From Arcobacter roscoffensis (lineage in GTDB: Bacteria > Campylobacterota > Campylobacteria > Campylobacterales > Arcobacteraceae): a DNA stretch of 64,000 nt. Below the pieces are notes generated by a model that was not told where the DNA came from, made no database searches, and worked only from the letters and a program-made list of their open reading frames with translations. Shown one piece after another: positions 10,762-20,019 of this stretch. Every line of letters starts with the position of its first letter. The stretch's first letter is position 1. The translations under genes and the position numbers were made by a program. Where the stretch lies: NCBI RefSeq assembly GCF_024267655.1, contig NZ_CP100595.1:2790001-2854000 (forward strand), in the 5' to 3' direction.

Positions 10762-10794
10762 TATAATAACTTACTTTATTATAGTGAGTTATTT
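10762..10794 (+). promoter_or_regulatory. dprA promoter and 5' hairpin
   Basis: TATAAT at 10762-10767 lies 28 bases before the dprA ATG. AATAACTTACT and AGTGAGTTATT form an imperfect hairpin (10766-10794) that would occlude the initiation region. Whether it regulates dprA is unknown. Confidence 0.35.
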
Positions 10795-11066
10795 ATGATT
10801 AAAACCATTGATTTAAAAATCCCCCAACTTGAAAATATGAAAAAGTATCCAGAAAATCTTTTTTATATAGGAAATACCCAACTTATTCAAACCCCTATGG
10901 TTTCCATAGTAGGTACACGAAAACCAAATTCTTACACTAAAGAGTTTACACATAAACTATCATCAAAGTTATCTTTACATGGTATAACTATTGTAAGTGG
11001 TGCTGCTATGGGTGTAGATGCTATTGCTCATAAAGCTTGTCAAGAGTATAGAACAATTGCAGTTGT
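10795..11066 (+). pseudogene. dprA: dprA, 5' part, interrupted by a Tn7-like transposon
   Basis: DprA protects incoming ssDNA and loads RecA during natural transformation. This fragment holds the first ~90 codons, including VSIVGTRKPNSY and SGAAMGVDAIAHKA of the Rossmann-like domain. It ends in the 5-bp target duplication GTTGT (11062-11066). Beyond this the frame reads through the transposon end and stops at 11124, giving a chimeric 109-residue product. Joining 10795-11066 to 29550-30054 gives 777 bases, one uninterrupted frame of 258 codons plus stop. It crosses the junction as RTIAVVANGLDIRYP, the expected DprA sequence. The gene is therefore broken only by the insertion. Confidence 0.95.
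11062..11066 (+). repeat. Target-site duplication GTTGT, left copy
   Basis: These five bases are repeated exactly at 29545-29549 on the other side of the element. A 5-bp duplication is characteristic of Tn7-family transposition. Confidence 0.92.
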
Positions 11067-11114
11067 TGTAACTTACAACAACAAACTTAAATATACAACA
11101 ACAAACTTAAATAT
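11067..11114 (+). repeat. Transposon left end with tandem TnsB-type sites
   Basis: The terminus TGTAACTT (11067-11074) is followed by two perfect tandem copies of a 20-base unit, ACAACAACAAACTTAAATAT, at 11075-11094 and 11095-11114. The same core recurs, inverted, at the right end. These are best read as TnsB binding sites. Confidence 0.85.
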
Positions 11115-11130
11115 ACAAAGGTAAATTTAA

Positions 11131-12318
11131 ATGCATACTTACAGTTTGAGAAAATCTTATAATTCAAGATTTATGATTACTACACATTATTTTCAGAAAT
11201 TATACAAATTAAATGAAATAGTTGAAATAAAAGATAAAGAGTATTTTAACAAAGAAGAATATGGTTATTTATATATTTTTCCACAATTTAAACTATTCAT
11301 TCCATGTAAAGAAATTTTGAACAAGTTTTATCTTTCAGATAAATTTATTGAAAAGATGTTATTTTCAGCAAGAATAGAAGAAGTAATTGATTCTTATACA
11401 TTTTTAAATATAAATCCTACTAATGAAAATACTTGTAATAAAATGCACAGATCTAGTAATATACTTAAGTTAATTTGCAATAAAAATATAAGTAAAGAAG
11501 CAATTAAATTTTTATCGAGAATACTTTTTGATAAAAGGATAAAAGAGATGTATAATTATCATTACTTTCAAAAAGTTATAAATCCAAATGAGCAAATAAA
11601 AAGCTATTTCCCTTACATAGGAACATTAATGATCCATGCAAATATCTTAACATATGATAATATCCATATTGTAGAAAATTTTACTACAACTATTCCAAAT
11701 TATTTTTCCCATATACTTTATGCTACAAATAAAAACACACAGATAAGTGCATATAAAACTATAGAACTAGAACACTATTATAGCAATTATATTACAAATG
11801 ATAAATATGAAACTTTTCATAAAAAAGTTATAGAATCACTTTCAAATAATTACAGTTTTAAACTAATTTCTTATGCTATAGATCAAAATATATTAGACTA
11901 TTCAACTACACTAATTTACGATAAATCAAGTTATTGTATTTACTTTTCTTATTCATTAATTGAATATAAACAAGAAAGAATTTTAATTATTTATTTTTCA
12001 AATGAAGATTATTTGAATAGGAATTATATATTTAGAAACTTTAATATTAATGATGCTGATGAATTTATTAAAAAAATAAGTCATTTAATTAATAAAGGTC
12101 AAACTAATTATGATGAAATTAAAAAATATGTAAAAGAATATTATGACGTAAATTTTTATCCATTTAACATCCCTCTAAGCTTTTTTTTCACAGATCGATA
12201 TAAAGTACAAGATTTAATAGAATATCTTACAAATTTTTTGAATAATGATTTCCAAAAAAACATTAACTATTTTACTTTATATAGAAACTATAAATATGAA
12301 GATAAAGATTTTTACTAA
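11131..12318 (+). CDS. Unrecognised 395-aa cargo protein
   Basis: I do not recognise this protein. It has 395 residues, is very rich in Tyr, Asn, Ile and Phe, and shows no signal peptide, P-loop or zinc motif. Many HYF/YFP-type aromatic clusters are present, e.g. INYFTLYRNYKYEDKDFY at the C-terminus. It is the first gene inside the left end, only 64 bases from the tip and read inward. AAAGG at 11117-11121 serves as ribosome binding site. Transcription may come from the dprA promoter through the transposon tip. It is the only intact rightward cargo gene in the left half of the element and could be a defence or immunity component; that is a guess from location alone. Confidence 0.7.
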   Translation: MHTYSLRKSYNSRFMITTHYFQKLYKLNEIVEIKDKEYFNKEEYGYLYIFPQFKLFIPCKEILNKFYLSDKFIEKMLFSARIEEVIDSYTFLNINPTNENTCNKMHRSSNILKLICNKNISKEAIKFLSRILFDKRIKEMYNYHYFQKVINPNEQIKSYFPYIGTLMIHANILTYDNIHIVENFTTTIPNYFSHILYATNKNTQISAYKTIELEHYYSNYITNDKYETFHKKVIESLSNNYSFKLISYAIDQNILDYSTTLIYDKSSYCIYFSYSLIEYKQERILIIYFSNEDYLNRNYIFRNFNINDADEFIKKISHLINKGQTNYDEIKKYVKEYYDVNFYPFNIPLSFFFTDRYKVQDLIEYLTNFLNNDFQKNINYFTLYRNYKYEDKDFY

Positions 12319-12926
12319 AACTTAAATATCTTGAAGATATTAGAAGAATTATTTATACCTCTAACATCATTAAATCTGTTCATAAACAGTTTAGAAAGCT
12401 TACAAAAACTAAATGAAAATAGTTTGCTTAAGCTTTTGTATATGACATACAGAATGCTTATGCCCATTTGAAACTGGTCCTTAACTATTTTATAGTTGGC
12501 AATATTTTTGAAGGTAGAATAGATGAATCTTTAAACTTAAGACTTAAAAAGTGGTTTTAGCTGTTCAAAAAGTCCTAAGGGTTTAAAAGAATCTCTAAAT
12601 TCTACTTCTTGAACACTATTTGGAACAAATTACATATCTGAATAAAGGTTATAAATCCAATAAGTAAGATTTTCTAATTTTATTCCAAAATTTAGAGGTT
12701 GAGAGAGACTTTAAAGAATTTTGTGTCCTATTTAACGTTGAGATATTAACCATCTTGAAAGTAATTATATGGTGACTTTTGGTTATCCTATCTTAATTTA
12801 GAATTCTAAACTTTTAATATAAATTTATCTCTTTTCTATATCTTAACACGAATACCTTTACTTTTAATACTAAAAAAAAGATATGTAATTACTGTTTTTT
12901 TAAACACTTAATAATAATTACCTCGT
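12319..12926. other. Gene-free cargo spacer with degraded coding remnants
   Basis: No intact gene. A rightward remnant at about 12432-12560 reads FIVGNIFEGRIDESLNLRLK and then stops. A leftward remnant at 12537-12710 contains TYWIYNLYSDM, an in-frame TAA, then FVPNSVQEVEFRDSFKPLG. Both could be decayed transposase or cargo genes, but I cannot name the family. The segment 12715-12742 (AGAATTTTGTGTCCTATTT core) recurs at 24725-24752. Confidence 0.5.
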
Positions 12927-13817
12927 TTATGATTCTATTTTTTCGGCACGAATAATTAATTCAGGAAAGATTTTATTTAATTCTTGAAAATAATCCTCTC
13001 TTAATAATAAATCACATCCTTCAAGTGTAGCAATATTTGAATCGTGACCTACAAATGAAGCTCCATTACCTATTAAATCTTTTCTCCATTGTCTAAATTC
13101 TAATACAACTTCATTATTTTCATTTATTGCTCTTAATCCTTTGTTAAAATTATCAAGTTTTAACAAAAATTCTTTTATAAAATAACTATTAAACCACAGA
13201 ATATGAGTTGTTTCAATACTATTCATCAAAGTACATAAACCTACTAAATTCATTTCATTTCTACAAAAGTCATTATTCCAAATATTATTTGATGTTTGAT
13301 TACAAAATAATCGGTTTATATCTATTGCATGGGGTATAATTCCCTCAAAAAGAATAGATTGCCCTTTTCTTCCTATGTCATGAGAGTCTTTAATTATTTC
13401 TCTTTCAAACCTTGCAATTCTTACAAAGTTTTCTTCTACATTAAATTCTTTAATAAAACCCTCTTGAATTTCAGATGGTTTTTTAATATTAGGTCTGTCA
13501 ATTACAGAATTTTGACTAGCTAAGATACTTTTAATATCGATGCTAACATCTTCTTCAAAAACAACTGAATCTTTATAGTTATCAAACAAAAATTTATTTA
13601 CTTCTTCAAAAATGATATTTTCAACTAGAATATTAGTAGATAACATTTTATAAATAGGATTAGAAAATACATCATCTAATATATAGCCTTTTTCTTCAAT
13701 ATTTATTTTAATATTGTTAATGACTTCATCTGTATCTATTCCTATATCCTTTAGATATATAATATATTTATGATTTAAAACCATATTTTCTACTCTATCA
13801 AATTTAAACATTTTCAA
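12927..13817 (-). CDS. Unrecognised partner of the Avs-like NTPase (296 aa)
   Basis: The ATG at 13817 overlaps the end of the large NTPase gene by 14 bases, so the two are translationally coupled and likely work together. I do not recognise a family. The 296 residues are soluble and acidic, with no membrane segment or P-loop. A conserved-looking centre reads ESILFEGIIPHAIDI-like (actual: SILFEGIIPHAIDINRLF, about 158-175). C-terminal segments are EFRQWRKDLIGNGASFVG and SNIATLEGCDLLLRED. It could be a regulator, a specificity factor or a second effector. It is followed by a Glu/Ser tail and no obvious terminator. Confidence 0.75.
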   Translation of the reverse strand: MKMFKFDRVENMVLNHKYIIYLKDIGIDTDEVINNIKINIEEKGYILDDVFSNPIYKMLSTNILVENIIFEEVNKFLFDNYKDSVVFEEDVSIDIKSILASQNSVIDRPNIKKPSEIQEGFIKEFNVEENFVRIARFEREIIKDSHDIGRKGQSILFEGIIPHAIDINRLFCNQTSNNIWNNDFCRNEMNLVGLCTLMNSIETTHILWFNSYFIKEFLLKLDNFNKGLRAINENNEVVLEFRQWRKDLIGNGASFVGHDSNIATLEGCDLLLREDYFQELNKIFPELIIRAEKIES

Positions 13818-16800
13818 TTCTTTTTAATAATTCTTCTAAAATATTTTTTATATATAAATTCTCAAAATTTTGTAATTCTATAATATCATCTTTAAAATTT
13901 TGGAAAAAACTTAAATCATCTTCAATTTGTATTAGAAATAGTTCTAATAAACTAGCAATTGAAATATGTGGAAAGTATTTAAGATTATGTAAATACCATT
14001 TTATAGGTTTGATTAATAAATCTTTGTTATAGTTAAATATGTAGTTTATGGCAAAAATTATTTCTTTTTGTACTAAAGAATCCAAGTATGTCATTTTAGT
14101 TAATATCATTGCTATAGCAAATTCATTATCATTCATATTTTTTAATTCTTTATCTTTCACTTCTTTCCATTTAAATTCACTTTCATTTGGTAGCCTATAT
14201 TCTACTTGTTCAAATCCAGTTTTATACATAGATAAGACTTCTTCTTTATTTATACCTGCATATTCAAAAGCAATAATTAAATTTGCAGTAGATTTAGCAC
14301 CATAACCAAAATTTGAAAAGATTTTAAATAAACATTTTGCTAATACATTTAAAATTTCATTTTCATCTATAGCTATAGCATCTTTTAAAGCTTCTTTATT
14401 AATAAATTGTCTATACCAACCATCTTTAGAATAAATAAAGATATTAACCAAAAGAAAAATTTTTGTATTATTTTGTATGTCTAATTTATTAATTAATTTT
14501 CTTATATTTTCAAAATAAGTTTCTCCTCTTGGAAGTCTTTTATGAATTAAAGAAATTAAGACTTTCTTAATAGTTGAGCTTTCATTATTTTCTTTTAAGA
14601 AATGAAATAAATAGTTTAAATCCTTATCTGATAAATCATCCTTATTCTCATAATATTCAATAATATTATCAGTTGTTTTCTCGGTTGAAGAAAAGGTATC
14701 AATGCTAAATTGTTTATTTATTGTTTCACTTAAACTATCTTTTGAATAAGATAAAAAATCATTTCTATTTTCTATTTCTTTTATATGTATAGATATATTT
14801 AAAATATTTTTTAGCACTTCTATTTTTTTACTTGTTTTTTCAGTTAATTTATCATAAAAATTATTTAAATCTCTGGATAAAATATTTATTAATGATTGCT
14901 TAGCTAACTTTTCATCTGTTTGAATAATGTTGTAAATATTATCTACAAAACTATTTATATAGCTATTCTTACAATTTGTTGGAGATAATTTATGTAGAAA
15001 ATTTAAAATTATGTGATCAATCTTATTGGTATTATATTTAATATAATCTACAAACATAAAGTCTAGTTTCCAAAAGTTAGGACGATTTAACAGCTGATTT
15101 AATAAGTACATAGAAGAAAGTTTACTATCAACTTTTAAAAATTCTTCAAACCATTCTGTAGTCAACCAACAAGTATTTTTACCATCATCTGTATGTTTCA
15201 TTACTGCGTCAGTTAAATATTTTAATTTTTTTGCATATTTTTTTGCAAATTTGTGTTCAATATTATTTATACTATTTAAAGGTTCAATTATTTCTTCTAA
15301 TGTCCTATCTTTATGAAAAGTATAACTAGTTATTAAAGTAACTGCATCATATAACTCTTTTTTTGCATCATTTATCTCACCAATATTAGATAAAAGAATT
15401 GATTTCTTTAACTTATAATCAAGATGGTAATTATAATTCTCACTTCTACCTTCATCTATTTTTCTATAAAGTTCTAAAACATATTCCTTATTATCATCAT
15501 TTAAATAATTAAACAATATATCCATTAACATTCCATAGGGTAGTACACCACCTTGACTCCCTTTGATATAAGTCATTGTTCCAAAAGAAATTATTTCTAA
15601 ACATTCAATTATTTCTTTCCAAACAGCAGGAATACGAACATAAGATAAAGCTCTTTCAATACTTTTCTTCATCAAAAAACTTTGATTTCTTGTTAAATCA
15701 CATGCTCTTGGGGTTCCTTTAAATGGCTCAACATCACTTGCTAAAAATTTGAGTTTTTCTAAAACTTCATTACTTAATGTTTCATTATCTACATTATTAA
15801 CTAATTCATTTTCAATAATACAGATATCTATTTCAAAATGTATCCAGTTATAAAAGAAATTATAATAAGGGATAGTTTCTTTGAAAGATTTTAATCTTCC
15901 TATATCGTGTATACCATATTTATTGATAGTAGAAAAGAAATTTTCTACTATTCCTTCTTGATAATGATTTTGAATAAAATCTAAATTTAAATCATCAAGT
16001 TCTATTTCTGAATTAGGGGAAAGTAATCTATCATTTACATTTATCTCTATAAGAACTTTATTAATTAAATTAGGATCTATAGAATATAAATTAGCTACTT
16101 CATTGATTTTTTCAATTCCTAATTTAAAATAAATCTCTTCGATTAAAATATTTAAGAATTCAGAATAATTAGGTGTAAATATGTTGTCTTTATTTTCTTT
16201 AATAAAGTCATCAATATTATTTAATGAGATTATATAGCATATATAGTATTTGAATTTTTCTAGTTCAATACTTCCATCAAAAAAGTTTTCTATTAAATTC
16301 CAATCAATTGGATAATCATAATTATCTAAAATATAAAATGCTTTTGCAGTGATTGAATAACTGAAGTTTTGTTCTCCATCAAAAAATAGCATTTCATATG
16401 CTCTATTAAAGCCATAGATTAAACCTACTGCCTCAAAGTATAACTCAAAGTTTTCTAAAAATTCACTATTATAATCTTCTGATATAGTAGTATAAATAGT
16501 TCTGTTTATTTCACTAAGATAAACAAATAAAGACCAGTCTAAAGTTTCTTTTGCAATATATAAAAAGTTATCATAATTTATTTTGATAATATCTTCTGAA
16601 TAACCATTATATAGACTCTTTGTGAGAAAATCTACAGAAGCATATGTTTTTACCTTTTTAAATTTTTTTAATTTAATATAATATTTTAACAAATGTCTAT
16701 AAGATTTTGCATGTTCATAAAAGTCTTGTTCTTTTAACCATTTAGCGATTACTTTATATATTTCATCTATATTTGCATTTGCTTTAAGCTTTTCAACATT

Positions 16801-18585
16801 AAATCTCCTAAAACTATCATGGTATAGTTTTATCCCACCCCTTGAAATGTTTTCAGCTATAACTGGAGATAAAATTTTTAAATTATCCTCTAAATGATGA
16901 GTAAAAGTAATGATTTCACTTAATTCAGTTCTTGTAACTGAAAACTCTAAACATGCTAATACTTCAGATGTAATATTATTATTAATTTGCTCTGATAAAT
17001 ATTCATAGTAAGATTTTAAATTAAACTCATATTGTGGTAGAGCTTCAATTGCTTCAAGGCTACTTCCTTGAACTAATAAAGTTTTAATAATATATGTCAA
17101 ATAAAGTGGATTTCCCTCACTTTTTTCAAAAATATATTCTGATAATGACTTAGTATCTATTAAGCCATCTTCTAATAAGTATTTATCCATCAATTCAATA
17201 GTGTCATCTATATTCCACTTAGGAATTTTCTCTTCTATATAACTAAAACTTTCTACTAAAGTACGAATTTCATTTACAGGCTGAGAACCTAGAATAATAG
17301 AAATATTTTTAGAAATATTTATTTGTGAGATAAAATCAATTATTTTTGTTTTTTCTTGAGATAAAGTAACAGAATTTTTTAATACTCTATCTATATGGTC
17401 TAAGCCATCTATTATTATGATTAATTCTTCATCTATATGTGATAAAAGTATATTTAATTCATTTAAGTCTGATGCAAATAATTTATCTTTAACTTCTTTT
17501 AAATTAGGAAATTCTTTTATTATATCTGCAATAAGGTTACCAAAGAATACATCTGATGTAACTCTTTTTTCATAAAAGCTTTCATCCTCTGTACTAGTAA
17601 AACAATAATGTCTAATAACTTTTTTAGAAGTATCACTTAAATGTTCAATAAAGTTAGTTAAAAACCAAGATTTCCCACTTCCTGGTTCTCCAATTAGTAG
17701 TGTTTTATTATTCTCGATAACTTTAGTATAAAAAGAAGAAAACTTATCAAGACTTTTTATATTTTTTGTTTGGTCTATTTCGAATTTCTGTTTAATATTT
17801 CCAAAATCTGTTTTAACTCTCAAATCAATTAGTATATCTTCTAATGATTTTTCAGATGAGCTAGCTCTATATTCTCCAATTTTTTTTGCAAATCTTTCTA
17901 AAAAATCAACAATGTAAATATCTTCATTGGGGTAAACACCTATTCCTAGTCTTTCTGCTTGTTTAAGTAAAATATTTTCTAAATCACTTGGATTTGATAT
18001 ATTTAGGCTAGCTTTCGGTAATTCTATTTCTATAATAAGTTCATCACAAAATTTTTTAAAATCATCTCTTTCAACACTATTTTCTCGTACATATCTTTTT
18101 AGGCTATCCCATCTATTAAATTTTTCAGGGTTTTCTTCCCATAATACATCTAAATCAATTTTGAAAAGTTTTGTTGTAAAATTGGAAAATGATGATTTGC
18201 CATCAGATAAAGGAGCTAATACTTTTTTTATGTTATCTTCTGTTGGTTCATCCCAAGCTAAACATAATCTAAATTCACTTTTATCTGAATTCAGTTGTTG
18301 CCATGAGTTATAAAGTTCATAAATAGCTAATTTGTAATTGCTATCATTTGAAAAATCATCTTTTGCTAACTCTTTTGCTGTAGTTTCATTACTATATTTA
18401 ATTTGTTTTCTTTGAATATAAGTTCCACTTGTTATTACTAAATCATCAAACCTATCATTATCAATATGCTTTTTATCAATAGAAAATATACTATCTTTAT
18501 TTCCTTTCAAAAGTTCATCTAAAATGAAATAAATTGTTAATAAATCTTGGTAAGCATAACCTTCATGTGCAGTATTTAAACTCAA
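13804..18585 (-). CDS. Avs-like STAND NTPase with N-terminal DUF4297/Cap4-type nuclease
   Basis: A 1593-residue protein. N-terminus (about 1-200): EGYAYQDLLTIYFILDELL (8-26), then FDDLV (46-50) and the Q-x-K motif in IQRKQIK (57-63), the pattern of DUF4297/Cap4-type PD-(D/E)xK nucleases. Next comes a P-loop NTPase: Walker A GEPGSGKS (299-306), Walker B LIIIIDGLDHID (about 387-398) and a STAND-like helical part with SEGNPLYLTYI. The remaining ~1000 residues are repetitive helices, likely a TPR-like sensor. This architecture is that of AVAST (Avs) antiphage proteins, which sense phage terminase or portal and then degrade DNA. The ligand here is unknown. It overlaps the 296-aa gene downstream. 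Confidence 0.85.
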   Translation of the reverse strand: MSLNTAHEGYAYQDLLTIYFILDELLKGNKDSIFSIDKKHIDNDRFDDLVITSGTYIQRKQIKYSNETTAKELAKDDFSNDSNYKLAIYELYNSWQQLNSDKSEFRLCLAWDEPTEDNIKKVLAPLSDGKSSFSNFTTKLFKIDLDVLWEENPEKFNRWDSLKRYVRENSVERDDFKKFCDELIIEIELPKASLNISNPSDLENILLKQAERLGIGVYPNEDIYIVDFLERFAKKIGEYRASSSEKSLEDILIDLRVKTDFGNIKQKFEIDQTKNIKSLDKFSSFYTKVIENNKTLLIGEPGSGKSWFLTNFIEHLSDTSKKVIRHYCFTSTEDESFYEKRVTSDVFFGNLIADIIKEFPNLKEVKDKLFASDLNELNILLSHIDEELIIIIDGLDHIDRVLKNSVTLSQEKTKIIDFISQINISKNISIILGSQPVNEIRTLVESFSYIEEKIPKWNIDDTIELMDKYLLEDGLIDTKSLSEYIFEKSEGNPLYLTYIIKTLLVQGSSLEAIEALPQYEFNLKSYYEYLSEQINNNITSEVLACLEFSVTRTELSEIITFTHHLEDNLKILSPVIAENISRGGIKLYHDSFRRFNVEKLKANANIDEIYKVIAKWLKEQDFYEHAKSYRHLLKYYIKLKKFKKVKTYASVDFLTKSLYNGYSEDIIKINYDNFLYIAKETLDWSLFVYLSEINRTIYTTISEDYNSEFLENFELYFEAVGLIYGFNRAYEMLFFDGEQNFSYSITAKAFYILDNYDYPIDWNLIENFFDGSIELEKFKYYICYIISLNNIDDFIKENKDNIFTPNYSEFLNILIEEIYFKLGIEKINEVANLYSIDPNLINKVLIEINVNDRLLSPNSEIELDDLNLDFIQNHYQEGIVENFFSTINKYGIHDIGRLKSFKETIPYYNFFYNWIHFEIDICIIENELVNNVDNETLSNEVLEKLKFLASDVEPFKGTPRACDLTRNQSFLMKKSIERALSYVRIPAVWKEIIECLEIISFGTMTYIKGSQGGVLPYGMLMDILFNYLNDDNKEYVLELYRKIDEGRSENYNYHLDYKLKKSILLSNIGEINDAKKELYDAVTLITSYTFHKDRTLEEIIEPLNSINNIEHKFAKKYAKKLKYLTDAVMKHTDDGKNTCWLTTEWFEEFLKVDSKLSSMYLLNQLLNRPNFWKLDFMFVDYIKYNTNKIDHIILNFLHKLSPTNCKNSYINSFVDNIYNIIQTDEKLAKQSLINILSRDLNNFYDKLTEKTSKKIEVLKNILNISIHIKEIENRNDFLSYSKDSLSETINKQFSIDTFSSTEKTTDNIIEYYENKDDLSDKDLNYLFHFLKENNESSTIKKVLISLIHKRLPRGETYFENIRKLINKLDIQNNTKIFLLVNIFIYSKDGWYRQFINKEALKDAIAIDENEILNVLAKCLFKIFSNFGYGAKSTANLIIAFEYAGINKEEVLSMYKTGFEQVEYRLPNESEFKWKEVKDKELKNMNDNEFAIAMILTKMTYLDSLVQKEIIFAINYIFNYNKDLLIKPIKWYLHNLKYFPHISIASLLELFLIQIEDDLSFFQNFKDDIIELQNFENLYIKNILEELLKRIENV

Positions 18586-18681
18586 AACAGACCTTTTATA
18601 AAATATTAATTTGTATTATAACTAAAAAGCAAATATTACTGAATGTTCCACAAAGTGCACTTTTTGAACATACTCCAAAAC

Positions 18682-18753
18682 TTCAAGTTTCTTTGAGAAA
18701 AGCTTTTCATTAGTAAAATGCTCTAAAAGTAAGAGATTATAGAGTGTTAGACT
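18682..18753 (+). repeat. Diverged direct repeat between cargo modules, copy 1
   Basis: TTCAAGTTTCTTTGAGAAAA begins a 72-base segment that aligns along its whole length with 24651-24720 in the same orientation. It lies in the gap between the Avs-like gene and the nuclease gene, so with copy 2 it brackets the nuclease/AbiC/resolvase module. Confidence 0.7.
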
Positions 18754-18766
18754 TCATTGACATAAC

Positions 18767-19813
18767 CTATTTACTGCTAAGATTGTTAGAGTTTTGAGTT
18801 GTTTTAAAATGATAGACACCTCTCTTTTCTAACTTATCAACAAAAAAATGAACACCTAAAAATTCTTTTTTCATTGACAATTCTTCTCCTTCTGGAATAT
18901 CATTGTCATCTTGTAAATAATCTTCAAATTCTATATTATAATTTGGAAATATTTTATTTATTTTTTCAAGTTCATTTTTCCCAATAACATTTTGATTTCG
19001 CTTTGAGTATTTATTTGGATACAAAAGATTAAACGAAGATGATAATTTCCAATGGTCACATATTCGATGTTCATTGTAATATTTGTAGTGTCTATTGTAT
19101 ATATTCGTCAAACAGACAAAATCAACTCTATCAAATTCACTATGTGATATAAAACTATTATCAGTGAAGAATCCACTGTATCCAAAAAGATAATTTCTCC
19201 ATGTATGCATATCAACAGTATCATCGCAACATACAACTAGAATATTTATACTTGTCAAAGAAGAGTCCTCAACTTTTGATTGCGTAGATATTAAAAAATC
19301 TTTTAATATATTATCAAGATTTTTCTTTTCAATAAAATCAAATTTATCTTTTAATATTTCTTTAATAGCTTCTTCCAGATTATTTTTATCTTTTAAAGAA
19401 GGTGCTCTATTTATAAAAGATATTTCGATTGTATTTTTATCTTTTTTATTGTAAACATAACTAGGACATTTAACTTCAATATTATATTGTACGCAGTCTT
19501 TTTTAATTGTAAAATCTACATCCTTTGGCGGAGTTATTTTATTTTCATAGATAAATTCAAAATTATCATTTAAAAATTCATTCATTACTGTTAGTTCACA
19601 GGCAGTTTGAATATATTGCAATTCATTAAACTTGTTATTTATTTGTAATTTTTTTAACAAGCCATTCATCTTTTTTGAAGAAATTTTTTGATTCAACCTT
19701 TGAATAATATCTCTTACACCTTTAATATAATAATCATAATTAATACTTATTTTTCTAAGATAATGTTCCTCTTGTTTTATACTCTTTAGTTGTTCATAAA
19801 AATCTAATTGCAT
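18767..19813 (-). CDS. Putative PD-(D/E)xK nuclease, stand-alone cargo gene
   Basis: A 348-residue soluble protein with a coiled-coil-like N-terminus (1-65). A restriction-endonuclease-like core follows: TACELTVMNEFL (Glu73), KDVDFTIKK (Asp98/Asp100) and YNIEVKCPS (Glu113-x-Lys115), i.e. E...D...ExK. This is the usual arrangement of PD-(D/E)xK enzymes, although the family is too divergent to name. Further Cys/His/Trp-rich segments (VVCCDDTVDMHTWRNYLFGY; YNRHYKYYNEHRICDHW) follow. It lies alone between the Avs-like gene and the three-gene operon. Cutting of invading DNA is inferred from motif and location. A housekeeping role is unlikely in a transposon cargo. Confidence 0.65.
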   Translation of the reverse strand: MQLDFYEQLKSIKQEEHYLRKISINYDYYIKGVRDIIQRLNQKISSKKMNGLLKKLQINNKFNELQYIQTACELTVMNEFLNDNFEFIYENKITPPKDVDFTIKKDCVQYNIEVKCPSYVYNKKDKNTIEISFINRAPSLKDKNNLEEAIKEILKDKFDFIEKKNLDNILKDFLISTQSKVEDSSLTSINILVVCCDDTVDMHTWRNYLFGYSGFFTDNSFISHSEFDRVDFVCLTNIYNRHYKYYNEHRICDHWKLSSSFNLLYPNKYSKRNQNVIGKNELEKINKIFPNYNIEFEDYLQDDNDIPEGEELSMKKEFLGVHFFVDKLEKRGVYHFKTTQNSNNLSSK

Positions 19814-20019
19814 TTATATCCTAATAACCGTAGTGAAAGACGATGTAAGCCTAATGACACTTCAAAGTATTTTCTAACTCAACATATTTAAAATAAATTC
19901 TTTATCAGATTTTTATTATTTTTTCAATTAATAATATTTTGTTTAGAAATACAATATTTTTTTCAATTTCATTAATTGACATAATTATCTTTTGTCTATA
20001 TGATCAGAATGAAAGTTAC

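Noticed and set aside
11075-11114. Two tandem 20-base repeats, at first sight a mini CRISPR or iteron
   Set aside because: No spacers and no further units. The same core occurs inverted at the other transposon end, so they are transposase sites.
14048-14305. Plus-strand frame inside the Avs-like gene, and similar long antisense frames at 5196-5399, 43416-43796, 50994-51299 and 54377-54640
   Set aside because: All lie opposite well-supported genes, have low-complexity Ser/Phe/Leu/Ile composition and lack ribosome binding sites.
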